NCBI GenBank assembly: GCA_964463135.1 | Contig: CAYXBA010000011.1 | Location: 1 to 64,000, forward strand | Direction: 5' to 3' | Length of the DNA: 64,000 nucleotides | From: UBA6898 sp964463135 | GTDB lineage: Bacteria > Nitrospirota > Thermodesulfovibrionia > Thermodesulfovibrionales > UBA6898 | Part shown: one piece after another, positions 1-8,309 of the stretch | How the letters are laid out: each line of letters opens with the position of its first letter | Position numbering within the stretch: the stretch's first letter is position 1 | Position numbers and translations under genes: made by a program | The notes under the pieces: generated by a model | Told to the model about the DNA's origin: nothing | The model's database searches: none | The model's input: only the letters and a program-made list of their open reading frames with translations

Positions 1-36
1 CTCATCTGGCCTGCACCTTAATTCTCCTTAGAAGGT

Positions 37-55
37 ATTTTTGAGATGGCTTCTA
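37..55. repeat. 19-nt sequence shared with 9685-9703
   Basis: The 19 bases starting ATTTTTGAGATGG occur here and again at 9685-9703. Both copies lie 60-80 or 20-40 bases upstream of a plus-strand gene start and in repeat-like spacer DNA. It may be the edge of a dispersed element; its function is unknown. Confidence 0.5.
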
Positions 56-115
56 AAAAAGTAGATTATAAATGTGCTTTATGAGCATAGAAACAAATCT
101 ACAGGAGGATAGTGC

Positions 116-418
116 ATGAACCTTAAAAAACTAATCATCTTTGCTGTTGCTTTTGCTGTTCTTTTGGGTGCAGCTCAGATCGCACCTGCGGCTGAAGACG
201 GGCCCGGTTTCAATGCCTTTGTCGGCATGAAGGAGAATCTCCTGCTGAATGTGGGTAAGAGGGTCTCTCTCAGGATAACCGCTGGCGAAGCGATCGAGGG
301 CACAATAGTGAAGGTCGGCGACCAGTCTGTTCAGCTCTCGAAGCTTTCAGGCCGTGATTATTATGACGCCATTGTCAGGATCGACAGGATCGAGGCGATA
401 ATCTTCAAGGCCCGGTAA
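116..418 (+). CDS. small secreted protein, SH3-like/LSm-like fold possible
   Basis: A 100-residue protein with a clear N-terminal signal peptide (two lysines, then a hydrophobic stretch to about residue 22, with an A-x-A type cleavage region near residues 23-26). The mature part of about 74 residues has alternating hydrophobic residues and the segment GKRVSLRITAGEAIEGTIVK. This resembles a small beta-barrel of LSm/SH3 type, but no family is recognised with confidence. The start is supported by a GGAGG box 8 bases upstream. It is likely exported to the periplasm or envelope. It stands alone, with the cation transporter 70 bases downstream. No function is assigned. Confidence 0.7.
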   Translation: MNLKKLIIFAVAFAVLLGAAQIAPAAEDGPGFNAFVGMKENLLLNVGKRVSLRITAGEAIEGTIVKVGDQSVQLSKLSGRDYYDAIVRIDRIEAIIFKAR

Positions 419-487
419 TCACGGGTAATTCAGCGGGCAGGCTGGAGGGCTTCATCTTAGTTCCCTGGTTCTGGTAGAGTATTTCCC

Positions 488-1396
488 ATGTCACATTCCA
501 ATGGTTCAATAAAGGCTATCATGTACGCCCTGGGTGCAAACGGGGGTATTGCCCTGGCAAAGGGTGCCGCGGCATGGCATACCGGCTCAGGCGCAATGCT
601 GGCAGAGGCGATCCATTCATTTGCCGACTGCGCAAACCAGGTGCTGCTCCTTGTCGGCCTCAGGCGTGCCCAGCGGCCCTGCAATGAAGAGCATCCCCTC
701 GGGTATGGGAAGGCGATCTACTTCTGGTCCTTCATCGTGGCGCTCATGCTCTTCAGCATGGGAGGCATCTTTTCGATCTACGAGGGTATTCACAAAATGT
801 TTCGTCCTGAAATGCCGCAATCGCCCTGGATCGCGGTGGCTGTGCTTGTAGTATCGATTGGACTCGAATTGATATCGCTCAGAGGCGCGCTTGCAGAAGT
901 GCGAAAGGTCCAGGGCAACCGGTCCTTTCTGAACTGGTTCAGGGCCAGCCGCCAGAGCGAACTGATCGTGGTGACCGGGGAGGACATAGCTGCTCTCTTT
1001 GGCCTTGGTTTTGCCCTGGCTGCTATTCTGGCTACGATCTTTACGGTCAACCCGATCTTTGATGCGATCGGCACGGTAGCTATCGGGGCGGTCCTCATCG
1101 TTGTGGCTGTTGCAGTCGGCATAGAGGTCAAGAGCCTTCTGATCGGCGAGAGCGCTGATCCGGAGACGGTTGCTGCAATGCGGGCGTTTTTGTCGTCCCG
1201 GCCTGAGATTGATGAAGTATACAGCCTTATCACGCTGCAGCTTGGTGGAGAACTTATGGTCTCGGCAAAGGTGAAGATGAAGGAGACGGGCAGTGCCCTA
1301 AAGATGATCGAAGATATCAACAGGGTTGAGGCTGCTCTCAGGACCGGCTTTCCTGAGGTGAGATGGTCCTTTTTCGAGCCTGACGTGAAGGATTAA
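488..1396 (+). CDS. cation diffusion facilitator family transporter (ZnT9/FieF-like)
   Basis: An inner-membrane divalent metal/proton antiporter homologue of 302 residues, a normal length for the family. Visible family motifs are HSFAD at residues 43-47 (metal-site His and Asp in TM2), HPLGYGK at 69-75 after TM2, and GED at 164-166 in the segment matching TM5. About six hydrophobic segments run to residue 220, followed by a cytoplasmic C-terminal domain of about 80 residues. The HPxGYG and ED-x-AA signatures are those of the ZnT9-like branch. Substrate (Zn, Fe, Mn or Co) cannot be read from sequence. The ribosome binding site is weak. It is apparently monocistronic and convergent with the peptidase gene. 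Confidence 0.88.
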   Translation: MSHSNGSIKAIMYALGANGGIALAKGAAAWHTGSGAMLAEAIHSFADCANQVLLLVGLRRAQRPCNEEHPLGYGKAIYFWSFIVALMLFSMGGIFSIYEGIHKMFRPEMPQSPWIAVAVLVVSIGLELISLRGALAEVRKVQGNRSFLNWFRASRQSELIVVTGEDIAALFGLGFALAAILATIFTVNPIFDAIGTVAIGAVLIVVAVAVGIEVKSLLIGESADPETVAAMRAFLSSRPEIDEVYSLITLQLGGELMVSAKVKMKETGSALKMIEDINRVEAALRTGFPEVRWSFFEPDVKD

Positions 1397-1446
1397 GCGT
1401 CTGTCTTTAGTTCTGCAGTGTTATTCCACAGCATACTTTTCTCTGA

Positions 1447-2622
1447 TCAAAGATATACGATATCATCGGAAAGACTGGTAAGTTTTTCGCAGCCCTGCTT
1501 TGTTACCGCAAACGTGTTCTCTATGCCGATCGCTCCCTTGCCCGGAAAGAGAAATTTCGGTTCAACCGCAAGGGTCTGGCCTGCGAGAAGGGGTGCGCTG
1601 AATTTCGGAGCAAGCACAGGCAGTTCGTCCAGTTCCAGGCCGACGCCATGTCCGACAAACTTTGCCAGTTCGCCCGGATGGCCCATGAAATGCTCTCCAT
1701 ATCCTGCGTCAGCAGCCATCTTCGTTGCGCCTGAGAATAGGTCTTCACAGATCTGGCCGGGCTGAAGACGCTCTCTGATCCAGTCCTGAATAGCGAGTGA
1801 GACGTTGAACGCATCCTGAAGCTCAGGGGCCAGCCTGCCGATGCAGAAGATGCGCGTCATATCGACGATGTACCCGTTATAAAAGCCGCCGTAATCGATC
1901 AGGACCGGAAGATTCTCCCTGACCAGATCAGTGGAAGGTCCGTATGGCGCAGCGGTCCAGTGGCCTCGTCCGGTCACCGGGCCGTCAAAGCATCCGCTGA
2001 CAGCAGCATTTGCACCGCAGACCGTGATGCCGGTGATCTCCTGATTAAATCCCCGGATGCGGAGATATCCGCCGATGCCCATCTTTCTGAGACGGTATTC
2101 GAACTCAGCGGCAAGATCGATTTCCCGGAGACCCGGTCTGAGGAATTCAGGAATGGTGGCGAAGGCCTCGGCGAGCATGCGTCCGCTCATCCTCATCTGC
2201 TCCAGTTCCCACGGAGATTTTACGGAACGCAGGTCCCGGTTGATGGCCGAGATATCGCGAAACTCGCAGTCGGCGAGCACGCCCCGATAAAAATTGAAAT
2301 GTTGGATCGGCAGGACGTCATAGGTGACGCCGATCGTTTTTACATCGTTGCCGAAGACATCAGGCAGTTCTCGGCTGGAGGGGAAGGGCCTTACATCCCT
2401 GACGAAACTTTCCTGGACTGCCCGGCTGTAACTTTTCCTGACGAGCAGCACAGGTTCTCCTGCAACTGGTACCCATACCACGCTGTTCTGGCGTGTCCCG
2501 GAAAAATAGAAGACATCGATCGCATAGTTAAAGAGCGCGCCGTCAAGCCCTGTGGCTGAAAGCTTCTCACGGAGGGCAGACAGCCTTTTTTCTATTTCGT
2601 CATCCGGCAGTTTGTCGTTCAT
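1447..2622 (-). CDS. M24-family metallopeptidase (Xaa-Pro aminopeptidase-like)
   Basis: A 391-residue cytoplasmic peptidase of the creatinase/prolidase fold. An N-terminal creatinase-like domain (about 1-135) precedes a pita-bread M24 domain (about 140-385). The dinuclear metal ligands are present: D243, D254, H325 (in GHGVGLELDE), E354 and E368. Family knowledge suggests removal of N-terminal residues preceding proline, but Xaa-Pro aminopeptidases, dipeptidases and creatinases are hard to separate by sequence. A TATAAT-like hexamer lies 12 bases upstream of the ATG, with only a weak AGGGA box, so the mRNA leader may be short. It is monocistronic. Confidence 0.88.
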   Translation of the reverse strand: MNDKLPDDEIEKRLSALREKLSATGLDGALFNYAIDVFYFSGTRQNSVVWVPVAGEPVLLVRKSYSRAVQESFVRDVRPFPSSRELPDVFGNDVKTIGVTYDVLPIQHFNFYRGVLADCEFRDISAINRDLRSVKSPWELEQMRMSGRMLAEAFATIPEFLRPGLREIDLAAEFEYRLRKMGIGGYLRIRGFNQEITGITVCGANAAVSGCFDGPVTGRGHWTAAPYGPSTDLVRENLPVLIDYGGFYNGYIVDMTRIFCIGRLAPELQDAFNVSLAIQDWIRERLQPGQICEDLFSGATKMAADAGYGEHFMGHPGELAKFVGHGVGLELDELPVLAPKFSAPLLAGQTLAVEPKFLFPGKGAIGIENTFAVTKQGCEKLTSLSDDIVYL

Positions 2623-2664
2623 GATCGTATCCCTATTATACGGAAAGCATTTTCTTCGGTATAT

Positions 2665-3135
2665 TCAACTCGCTGGTAGAAGACTGACGATAAAGTCCTG
2701 CAGCTCAGCAGGTGCAAGGGGGCTGCCCGGGTGTTTCATTGCAGGCCAGCATGACAGAATGATCTTCTCAAGCAGATCGATAGAGCAGAGCTTGATGATA
2801 TCAGGAGCCAGGGAGTCGGGCATATCTTCAATAAGCAGGATCTCCGAATACCATGTCTCTTGTGTGGGTGCTATGCCTGAGCAGTCCTTCCCCCGCATCA
2901 GTCTGGGAGGTGCTCCCCTGGAAATGGCCAGACGGCTGACATTATGCTTAAGGAGCTGCAGTCCACGTATTGCAGGATTGGAGCTTAATCCGTGGCGGCC
3001 CTGTGTAAGAGCGAAAAAACGTGAAACATTAACGCCCGAGCAATAGACCCATGCATTAATTCCCCGGTCCGGAGCAGGACGGACAACAAAATAGAGATAG
3101 TCGTTGATATATTCATAGTTCTGTTGTCCGGTCAT
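2665..3135 (-). CDS. hypothetical protein translationally coupled to the PGK-like gene
   Basis: A 156-residue protein with no recognised domain. It has no signal peptide and no clear membrane segment. Its ATG overlaps the TGA of the upstream kinase-like gene (ATGA), so the two are probably translated from one mRNA. Six cysteines are scattered without a known metal motif. The coupling argues that it is a real gene and may work with the kinase homologue. Family unknown. Confidence 0.55.
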   Translation of the reverse strand: MTGQQNYEYINDYLYFVVRPAPDRGINAWVYCSGVNVSRFFALTQGRHGLSSNPAIRGLQLLKHNVSRLAISRGAPPRLMRGKDCSGIAPTQETWYSEILLIEDMPDSLAPDIIKLCSIDLLEKIILSCWPAMKHPGSPLAPAELQDFIVSLLPAS

Positions 3136-4439
3136 CTATTCTTTCCCCTGTCCATCAGTGCCTGAACCGGCTTAAGCCCGTATGGGCTGCCCTGTTCGAT
3201 CGCGGTCAGCACGGTACCGCCGCCGGTAAAGAAATAGTAGTTCGCATTGTCCATCACCGAGAGGTAGAGGCCGGGGCAGAGGTCCTTGAATTCCTGGAGC
3301 GTATCGCCTCCGCCGTACATCTTTAGTGCCGAACTGTTCCTGTCTATGGTGTGGTCCAGTGCCTGGGACCCTGCTGAGAAATGGGGGGTAAACCCCATGA
3401 CCGCGTTCACGAAGATCGTCTTTGCCGAGGCGATGACAGAGGCTGCCGTCGGATCTTCAAAGGATGCAGGATCGATATCAAGGATATATCCGTATGTATT
3501 TCCGGGCCTGAAGTCTTTTATGGATATGGTCCGGTATCTGCCTTCTGTGCGCGATTCGAGAATATCCGATTCGACGAGGTGAGGGAGTTCAACGATCTTA
3601 TTGCTGAGCCTGTCTTTTTCGACCAGCTCCTTTGCCAGCTCAATGTCCTCATCGAGAACGCCTTTTATTTTCACCCCGTATTTAGCGCAGAGATAGGTGT
3701 TATAGATGACGCCGCCGAGAATCAGATGGTCCACCTTCTCGTAGATGGCATAGAGAGGCCTGATCTTGGTGTCGTATTTCGATCCTGCTACAACAGCGAG
3801 GAACGGCCGCTCAGGGCTGAGTACCCTGCCGAGATTCATGATCTCCTGCTGCATCAGGAACCCGGCATAAGAAGGAAGATGGCCCGTGATATTGTATGTC
3901 GAGGCATGGGGCTGCCAGGAGCCGAAGGCATCGTTCACATAGATGTCTGCCAGGCCTGCAAGCTGAAGGGCGAAACTATCAGCCGCTTCTCCTTTAGCCT
4001 CTTCTCCCTGAAACCAGCGTGTGTTCGGAAGGTAAATGCCGCCCAATCTTCGTTCTCTCAATTCCCTGATGGCGAGATTGATCGACGTGTCGATCCCGGC
4101 AATCCCCTTCTCCGGGTCAGCAGGAATTCTCGGGACATGGATCCTGGTATGAAGCTTCTGCTCAAGATACTGCACAATGGGTTCGACCGATTCTTCAGGC
4201 CTGCAGACGATATTCCCGGTTTTCTTGTCCCGCGGTCTTCCGACATGGGTCATCATGATCGGTCTGCCTCCGCGCTCCACAATATGATAGAGCGTTCCTA
4301 TGGTCCTGTCGATCCTGAAAGGGTCGCGGATCTCTCCCTGCTTGACCACATTGTGATCGAAACGGACAAGGACGATCTTTCCGTTCAGGTCAGCGTCCTG
4401 AATGAGGGGCAGCCGGTGTTCGGTCTGATCAGTGATCAT
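3132..4439 (-). CDS. divergent phosphoglycerate kinase family protein
   Basis: 435 residues, slightly longer than typical PGK (about 390-400). PGK landmarks run in order: VRFDHN (D28, N30), THVGRP (64-69), PNTRW (R141), VNDAFG (168-173), AGSK (K221), GGGDT (376-380) and TGGG (405-408). Several otherwise near-invariant elements differ. The usual AHRAH after NDAFG reads WQPH and lacks the substrate-binding Arg; WNGPMG reads VNAVMG (344-349); and the Glu after TGGG is gone. It starts at ATG 4439 with a GAGGT box and is coupled to the downstream hypothetical gene. It may be a paralogue with changed activity rather than the glycolytic enzyme, so no symbol is given. Confidence 0.75.
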   Translation of the reverse strand: MITDQTEHRLPLIQDADLNGKIVLVRFDHNVVKQGEIRDPFRIDRTIGTLYHIVERGGRPIMMTHVGRPRDKKTGNIVCRPEESVEPIVQYLEQKLHTRIHVPRIPADPEKGIAGIDTSINLAIRELRERRLGGIYLPNTRWFQGEEAKGEAADSFALQLAGLADIYVNDAFGSWQPHASTYNITGHLPSYAGFLMQQEIMNLGRVLSPERPFLAVVAGSKYDTKIRPLYAIYEKVDHLILGGVIYNTYLCAKYGVKIKGVLDEDIELAKELVEKDRLSNKIVELPHLVESDILESRTEGRYRTISIKDFRPGNTYGYILDIDPASFEDPTAASVIASAKTIFVNAVMGFTPHFSAGSQALDHTIDRNSSALKMYGGGDTLQEFKDLCPGLYLSVMDNANYYFFTGGGTVLTAIEQGSPYGLKPVQALMDRGKNR

Positions 4440-4526
4440 GGTTACCTCGTGTCCTTATAGTTGAGGGAAAAGCTCATCTGCCTGCCCGTCAAAGTCTATG
4501 ATATCAAAAGCCCTCTGTCAAACGCA

Positions 4527-5270
4527 TCATGCGTTGGTATCGGCACTGCGCTTCATGAGGCCTTCTTCCAGCTGCGAGATAATGCCGTGCAGCATGCGTG
4601 CCTCCCGCCGGGTGATCCCGGTCCTGGCGATGAGACGTTTAAGGTCAGTCATAATATGCTCTTCAGTCTGCCTGATGCCTTTCGCCCTGTATCCTGCCAT
4701 TGCCATGACCTTTCTCAGCCTTTCAAAAAGGGTGCCGAACTCTTCAGTGCTGATAACGGCCGGCGCTGACTCTGCCCTATGATCTCCATAAGAAAGTTCA
4801 TACGCGATCAGGAGAACTGCCTGGGCGAGATTATATGAAGGATGTGCAGGATCAGCCGGAATTCTGATCATGAAGGAACATGCTGCTGACTCTTCATTGG
4901 TGAGGCCTCTGTCTTCCCTGCCGAAGAGCAGCGCTATCCGGTTCTGCTTCGAGAGGTCCCGGATCTTTTTCGCTGCCTCGCGCAGAGGATATACCAGACC
5001 GCGTTTCTTGCCCGGCCTTCGCGTAGTGCCGATCACCACCGACTTTCCCTTCAAGGCTTCTGTCAGCTCAGCATGGACCCTGGCGCGGCAGAGGATATCC
5101 TCTGCACCATGTGCGAACCAACCAGCCTCTTTTGAGGGAAATTCTGCGGGTCGGATGAGTTCAAGTCGTGAGAACCCGAGATTTTTCATTGCGCGGGCAG
5201 AGGCTCCGATATTGCCGTTCTCCATTGTTTCGATAAGGACAAAGGAGAGATTATCCTGCCATCGCTTCAT
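4527..5270 (-). CDS. trmJ: tRNA/rRNA methyltransferase, TrmJ/TrmH (SPOUT) family
   Basis: A 247-residue SPOUT-class 2'-O-methyltransferase. The motif NIGASARAMKN (residues 20-30) is typical of TrmJ, which methylates position 32 of tRNA in well-studied bacteria. FGREDRGLTNEE and PSYNLAQAV are the SAM-binding trefoil-knot motifs. The C-terminal extension of about 80 residues is Arg/Lys-rich, as in TrmJ. The gene starts 4 bases after the uup stop codon, so the two form an operon. Assignment to TrmJ rather than another group-1 TrmH protein rests on overall motif pattern and length. Confidence 0.85.
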   Translation of the reverse strand: MKRWQDNLSFVLIETMENGNIGASARAMKNLGFSRLELIRPAEFPSKEAGWFAHGAEDILCRARVHAELTEALKGKSVVIGTTRRPGKKRGLVYPLREAAKKIRDLSKQNRIALLFGREDRGLTNEESAACSFMIRIPADPAHPSYNLAQAVLLIAYELSYGDHRAESAPAVISTEEFGTLFERLRKVMAMAGYRAKGIRQTEEHIMTDLKRLIARTGITRREARMLHGIISQLEEGLMKRSADTNA

Positions 5271-5274
5271 GAGG

Positions 5275-7200
5275 TTATTTTCCGGTCAGCGATGATGCCT
5301 GGAGGATCGTTTCGAGGGAATCCCATCGTTCATAGGCAGCGGCGATCTCCTGCTCCAGTTCCTTTATCCGCGTATTGGCAACAGGTATCTTATCACCTTC
5401 CTGGCGGTAGAAATCAGGGTCAGCAAGTGAAGCATACAGCTGGTCACGTTCTGTTTCCATAGCTTCTATCCTGCCCGGCAGCTCTTCGAGGTCCTTCTTT
5501 TCTTTGAAGGTGAGGGTGCGCTGACGCTCCAGCCGGGTCCTGGGTTTCTCTCCGCCGGCTGACTTTTCCTGCCTTGCAGACTGTTCAGTCTGGGTCTGCA
5601 GCGGTTGGCGCTGGCGCAGCCAGTCATCGTACCCGCCCACATATTCTTTTACGTTCCCATCGCCTTCAAAGACGATGGTGCTGGTCACTACATTATTCAG
5701 GAATTCCCGGTCATGGCTGACGATCAGGACCGTACCGTCGTATTCAGTTAGCATCTCCTCAAGGAGGTCCAGCGTATCCATATCAAGGTCATTGGTCGGT
5801 TCGTCCATGACGAGCAGATTCGACGGTTTGGTAAAGAGCTTTGCCAGAAGCGCCCGGTTGCGTTCTCCGCCCGAAAGCACCTTGACCGGTGAGCGGGCAC
5901 GTTCCGGCGGGAACAGGAAATCTTCAAGATATCCTATGATGTGGCGCGACTTTCCATTTACGGTCACATGCTCAAAACCGTCCCCGACATTCTCGATGAC
6001 CGATCTGTCATCATCAAGCTGCGCACGATGCTGATCGAAATAGGCTATCTGGAGATTGGTCCCCAGACGCACAGAACCGTGAAGCGGTTCCAACGAGCCG
6101 AGCAGTATCCTGAGCAGTGTGGTCTTGCCCGAGCCGTTTGGTCCGATGATGCCGATCTTGTCTCCGCGCATGACTGCGGTTGAAAAATCGCGTATCAGTA
6201 TCCGGTCATTATAGGCATGACGTATCTTCTTTGCCTTGATGACCAGTCTGCCGGAGCGCTCAGCCTCGTTCAGCTGCATGCTCGCGCTGCCGATCAGTTC
6301 ACGCCGGGCCTGGCGCTGTCTCCGCAGTTCTTTTAGGGCCCTGACGCGCCCCTCATTGCGCGTGCGGCGCGCCTTGATGCCCTGTCGTATCCAGGCCTCC
6401 TCCTGGCTGAGCTTTTTGTCGAACAGGGCGGCATGGGTCGCCTCTGCATCCAGCTCCGCCTGTCTTCGCTCCAGATAGGTCTTGTAATCGCCGGGCCAAT
6501 CGGTCAGCCTGCCGCGGTCCAGCTCGATGATGCGTGTCGCGAGGGTCTGCAGAAATCTGCGGTCATGGGTTATGAAGAGCAGGGCCCCGCCGAACTCCAG
6601 CAGAAACTCCTCAAGCCACTTGATCGATTCGATATCGAGATGGTTTGTCGGTTCATCGAGGAGCAGCAGATCAGGCTCATTCACCAGCGCCTGTGCAAGC
6701 AGTACTTTTCTCTTATATCCGCCGGACAGATCAGCCACCGCGGCATCAGGGTCCAGGCCGAGACGCGAAAGGACTGTGTCCACCCGCTGCTGCATCTGCC
6801 AGCCTCCTGCTGCCTCTATCTGGTGCTGTATGCGTTCGAGGTCAGCCATCAGGGCTGCTGTCTCGTGACCATGAGCGAGGCGGCTGCTCACTGCGTGGTA
6901 TTCGGAAAGCAGGCCGACCATGCTGCCGAGACCCGCGGATACCACATCGAATACGGTTCCTGAGAGGTGCTGCGGGACCTCCTGATCGAGCGAGGTTATG
7001 CGCACGCCCTGTTCCCGGATCACCGCACCGCTGTCAGGGATGATCTCATTGTTGATGATCTTCAGCAACGTGGACTTGCCCGCACCGTTCCTGCCGACCA
7101 GGCATACGCGTTCTCTGCGCTCGATCTGGAGGGTAACGCCGTCTATCAGTTCAGGGCCGCCAAAGGCGACCCTTATATTTTGCAAACTAACCAATGCCAC
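5275..7200 (-). CDS. uup: ABC-F family ATPase, Uup-like
   Basis: A soluble twin-ATPase protein of 641 residues (E. coli Uup is about 635). The first Walker A is GRNGAGKST with signature LSGGYKRK; the second is GPNGSGKTT with signature LSGGERNR. A charged inter-domain linker lies near residues 240-310, and a C-terminal Glu/Lys-rich coiled coil (about 565-635) marks the Uup branch, where it binds nucleic acid. There are no membrane segments, so it acts on ribosomes or nucleic acid rather than in transport. It starts with GTG behind a GAGGTGA box and is followed directly by trmJ. Confidence 0.9.
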   Translation of the reverse strand: MALVSLQNIRVAFGGPELIDGVTLQIERRERVCLVGRNGAGKSTLLKIINNEIIPDSGAVIREQGVRITSLDQEVPQHLSGTVFDVVSAGLGSMVGLLSEYHAVSSRLAHGHETAALMADLERIQHQIEAAGGWQMQQRVDTVLSRLGLDPDAAVADLSGGYKRKVLLAQALVNEPDLLLLDEPTNHLDIESIKWLEEFLLEFGGALLFITHDRRFLQTLATRIIELDRGRLTDWPGDYKTYLERRQAELDAEATHAALFDKKLSQEEAWIRQGIKARRTRNEGRVRALKELRRQRQARRELIGSASMQLNEAERSGRLVIKAKKIRHAYNDRILIRDFSTAVMRGDKIGIIGPNGSGKTTLLRILLGSLEPLHGSVRLGTNLQIAYFDQHRAQLDDDRSVIENVGDGFEHVTVNGKSRHIIGYLEDFLFPPERARSPVKVLSGGERNRALLAKLFTKPSNLLVMDEPTNDLDMDTLDLLEEMLTEYDGTVLIVSHDREFLNNVVTSTIVFEGDGNVKEYVGGYDDWLRQRQPLQTQTEQSARQEKSAGGEKPRTRLERQRTLTFKEKKDLEELPGRIEAMETERDQLYASLADPDFYRQEGDKIPVANTRIKELEQEIAAAYERWDSLETILQASSLTGK

Positions 7201-7357
7201 ATTTCACCTCAAAGGATATGATTCATGTATTATAGCGGAACAGTGCATCTGTCTGACGATAGTGCCGGTATCTCATGAAGCAGAATATCCTTTACTAATG
7301 GTCAGCAGGTGTGTTACTGTAATAACAGAATTTCTGAAGTTTTTGCCGTTTATTAAA

Positions 7358-7393
7358 CCACAAAGACTTTTTAGACTTTGTGGCTTTTTTTTT
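7358..7393 (+). terminator. intrinsic terminator-like hairpin in the csp leader
   Basis: An 8-bp perfect stem (CCACAAAG / CTTTGTGG) with a 10-base loop is followed at once by C and a run of nine or more T. No plus-strand gene lies upstream that would need terminating, because uup runs the other way. It ends about 48 bases before the cold-shock ATG, so it is most simply an attenuator in the csp 5' leader. Confidence 0.7.
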
Positions 7394-7440
7394 GCTGCGA
7401 CCTTCTGAGATTTGAGTTTAAAAAAAGGAGGTATAACAAA

Positions 7441-7641
7441 ATGGCTAATGGAACAGTAAAGTGGTTCAATGACTCAAAGGGTTTTGGCTTTATCACAAGC
7501 GAAGACGGCAGCGATGTTTTTGTACATCACACTTCAATCCAGGGCAACGGATTCAAGTCCCTTGCTGAGGGTGACTCAGTCAGCTTTGATACTGAGAAGG
7601 GACCGAAAGGCCCCAAGGCAGTTAACGTAACAAAGCTGTAA
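7441..7641 (+). CDS. cspA: cold-shock protein, CspA family
   Basis: A 66-residue single cold-shock domain that binds single-stranded RNA/DNA and acts as an RNA chaperone. RNP1 (KGFGFI) and RNP2 (VFVHH) are intact. The chosen ATG at 7441 has an AAAAGGAGG box 8 bases upstream; the longer upstream reading would be non-homologous. The gene is bracketed by a terminator-like hairpin in its leader and a strong terminator behind it, so expression is probably controlled at RNA level. Confidence 0.95.
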   Translation: MANGTVKWFNDSKGFGFITSEDGSDVFVHHTSIQGNGFKSLAEGDSVSFDTEKGPKGPKAVNVTKL

Positions 7642-7656
7642 TTGATTGACAAAACG

Positions 7657-7688
7657 CCCCCCTGTTTCGGCAGGGGGGATTTTTTTTT
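7657..7688 (+). terminator. rho-independent terminator of the csp gene
   Basis: An 8-bp stem, CCCCCCTG / CAGGGGGG, with a 6-base loop is followed by A and nine T. It lies 16 bases after the csp stop. The next gene's ribosome binding site begins right at the end of the T run. Confidence 0.92.
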
Positions 7689-7700
7689 GGAGGTAGCTCG

Positions 7701-8093
7701 TTGAACCGACACGATTACGCAGCAAAGATGGAACTGAAAAAGCAGAATAACATTGCTGCCGGACTTGTCTCGGAACGGTTCCCCTCGGTTACCGGCATGG
7801 TAATACATATGACCTACTACCGCAAGGCTGCGATCCCTCTTCTTATGGTCCGCACGCTCAATATTTTCCCTACCTCTTTTGCTTATTTCAAGATGGACTG
7901 CATGATCAAAGGCTGCACCGGCGGCGGGTTTGACCTGACCTCTGTAGTGGCCGGCATGGTCAAGGCCAGGAAGAAGGAAGGGAAGGGGACCATCACCTGC
8001 TGCGGAAAGATGGATGTGCTTGAACCTGATCATGCAAGCATTCAATATCAGGCTGCGATCCGCTACAAGAAATCACCCAAAGACAATTCTTAG
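7701..8093 (+). CDS. conserved hypothetical protein with Cys-containing core
   Basis: A 130-residue cytoplasmic protein with no signal peptide. It starts with TTG at 7701, supported by GGAGG at 7689-7693 with a 7-base spacer. A central block around MDCMIKGCTGGGFDLT and a later CCGK give four cysteines that could bind a metal, and VIHMTYY precedes them. I do not recognise a named domain. The ribosome binding site abuts the csp terminator, so some read-through could co-express it with csp. Confidence 0.7.
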   Translation: MNRHDYAAKMELKKQNNIAAGLVSERFPSVTGMVIHMTYYRKAAIPLLMVRTLNIFPTSFAYFKMDCMIKGCTGGGFDLTSVVAGMVKARKKEGKGTITCCGKMDVLEPDHASIQYQAAIRYKKSPKDNS

Positions 8094-8270
8094 TTCTACT
8101 CGTTCCCCGCTTAATCGACATTAGCATCCCTGAGCAAAGCAAAGGGAATGCACGCCTTATCCGGAAGGGGGCACATTCGACTGTTCCCCGTCTCGGAAGC
8201 TCAACCTCGCAGCAGCAAAAAAGAGACCTGCTTGCTACCAGCCTGCGTGCAAAGAACACGATAGTTTAAG

Positions 8271-8276
8271 TATAAT
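8271..8276 (+). promoter_or_regulatory. probable -10 element for asd
   Basis: A perfect TATAAT lies 33 bases upstream of the asd ATG. No strong -35 hexamer is visible at 16-18 bases. The asd ribosome binding site GGGAG is at about 8299-8303. Confidence 0.45.
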
Positions 8277-8309
8277 AACTTTTTAAATTCACTCTATGGG
8301 AGCAATGAC

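Noticed and set aside
790..1320. 176-residue open frame antisense to the cation transporter
   Set aside because: It mirrors the CDF gene, which has clear family motifs; the antisense product is low-complexity and has no support.
3381..4460. 359-residue plus-strand frame opposite the PGK-like gene
   Set aside because: PGK motifs on the minus strand are in order and the gene has a good start signal; the plus frame has none.
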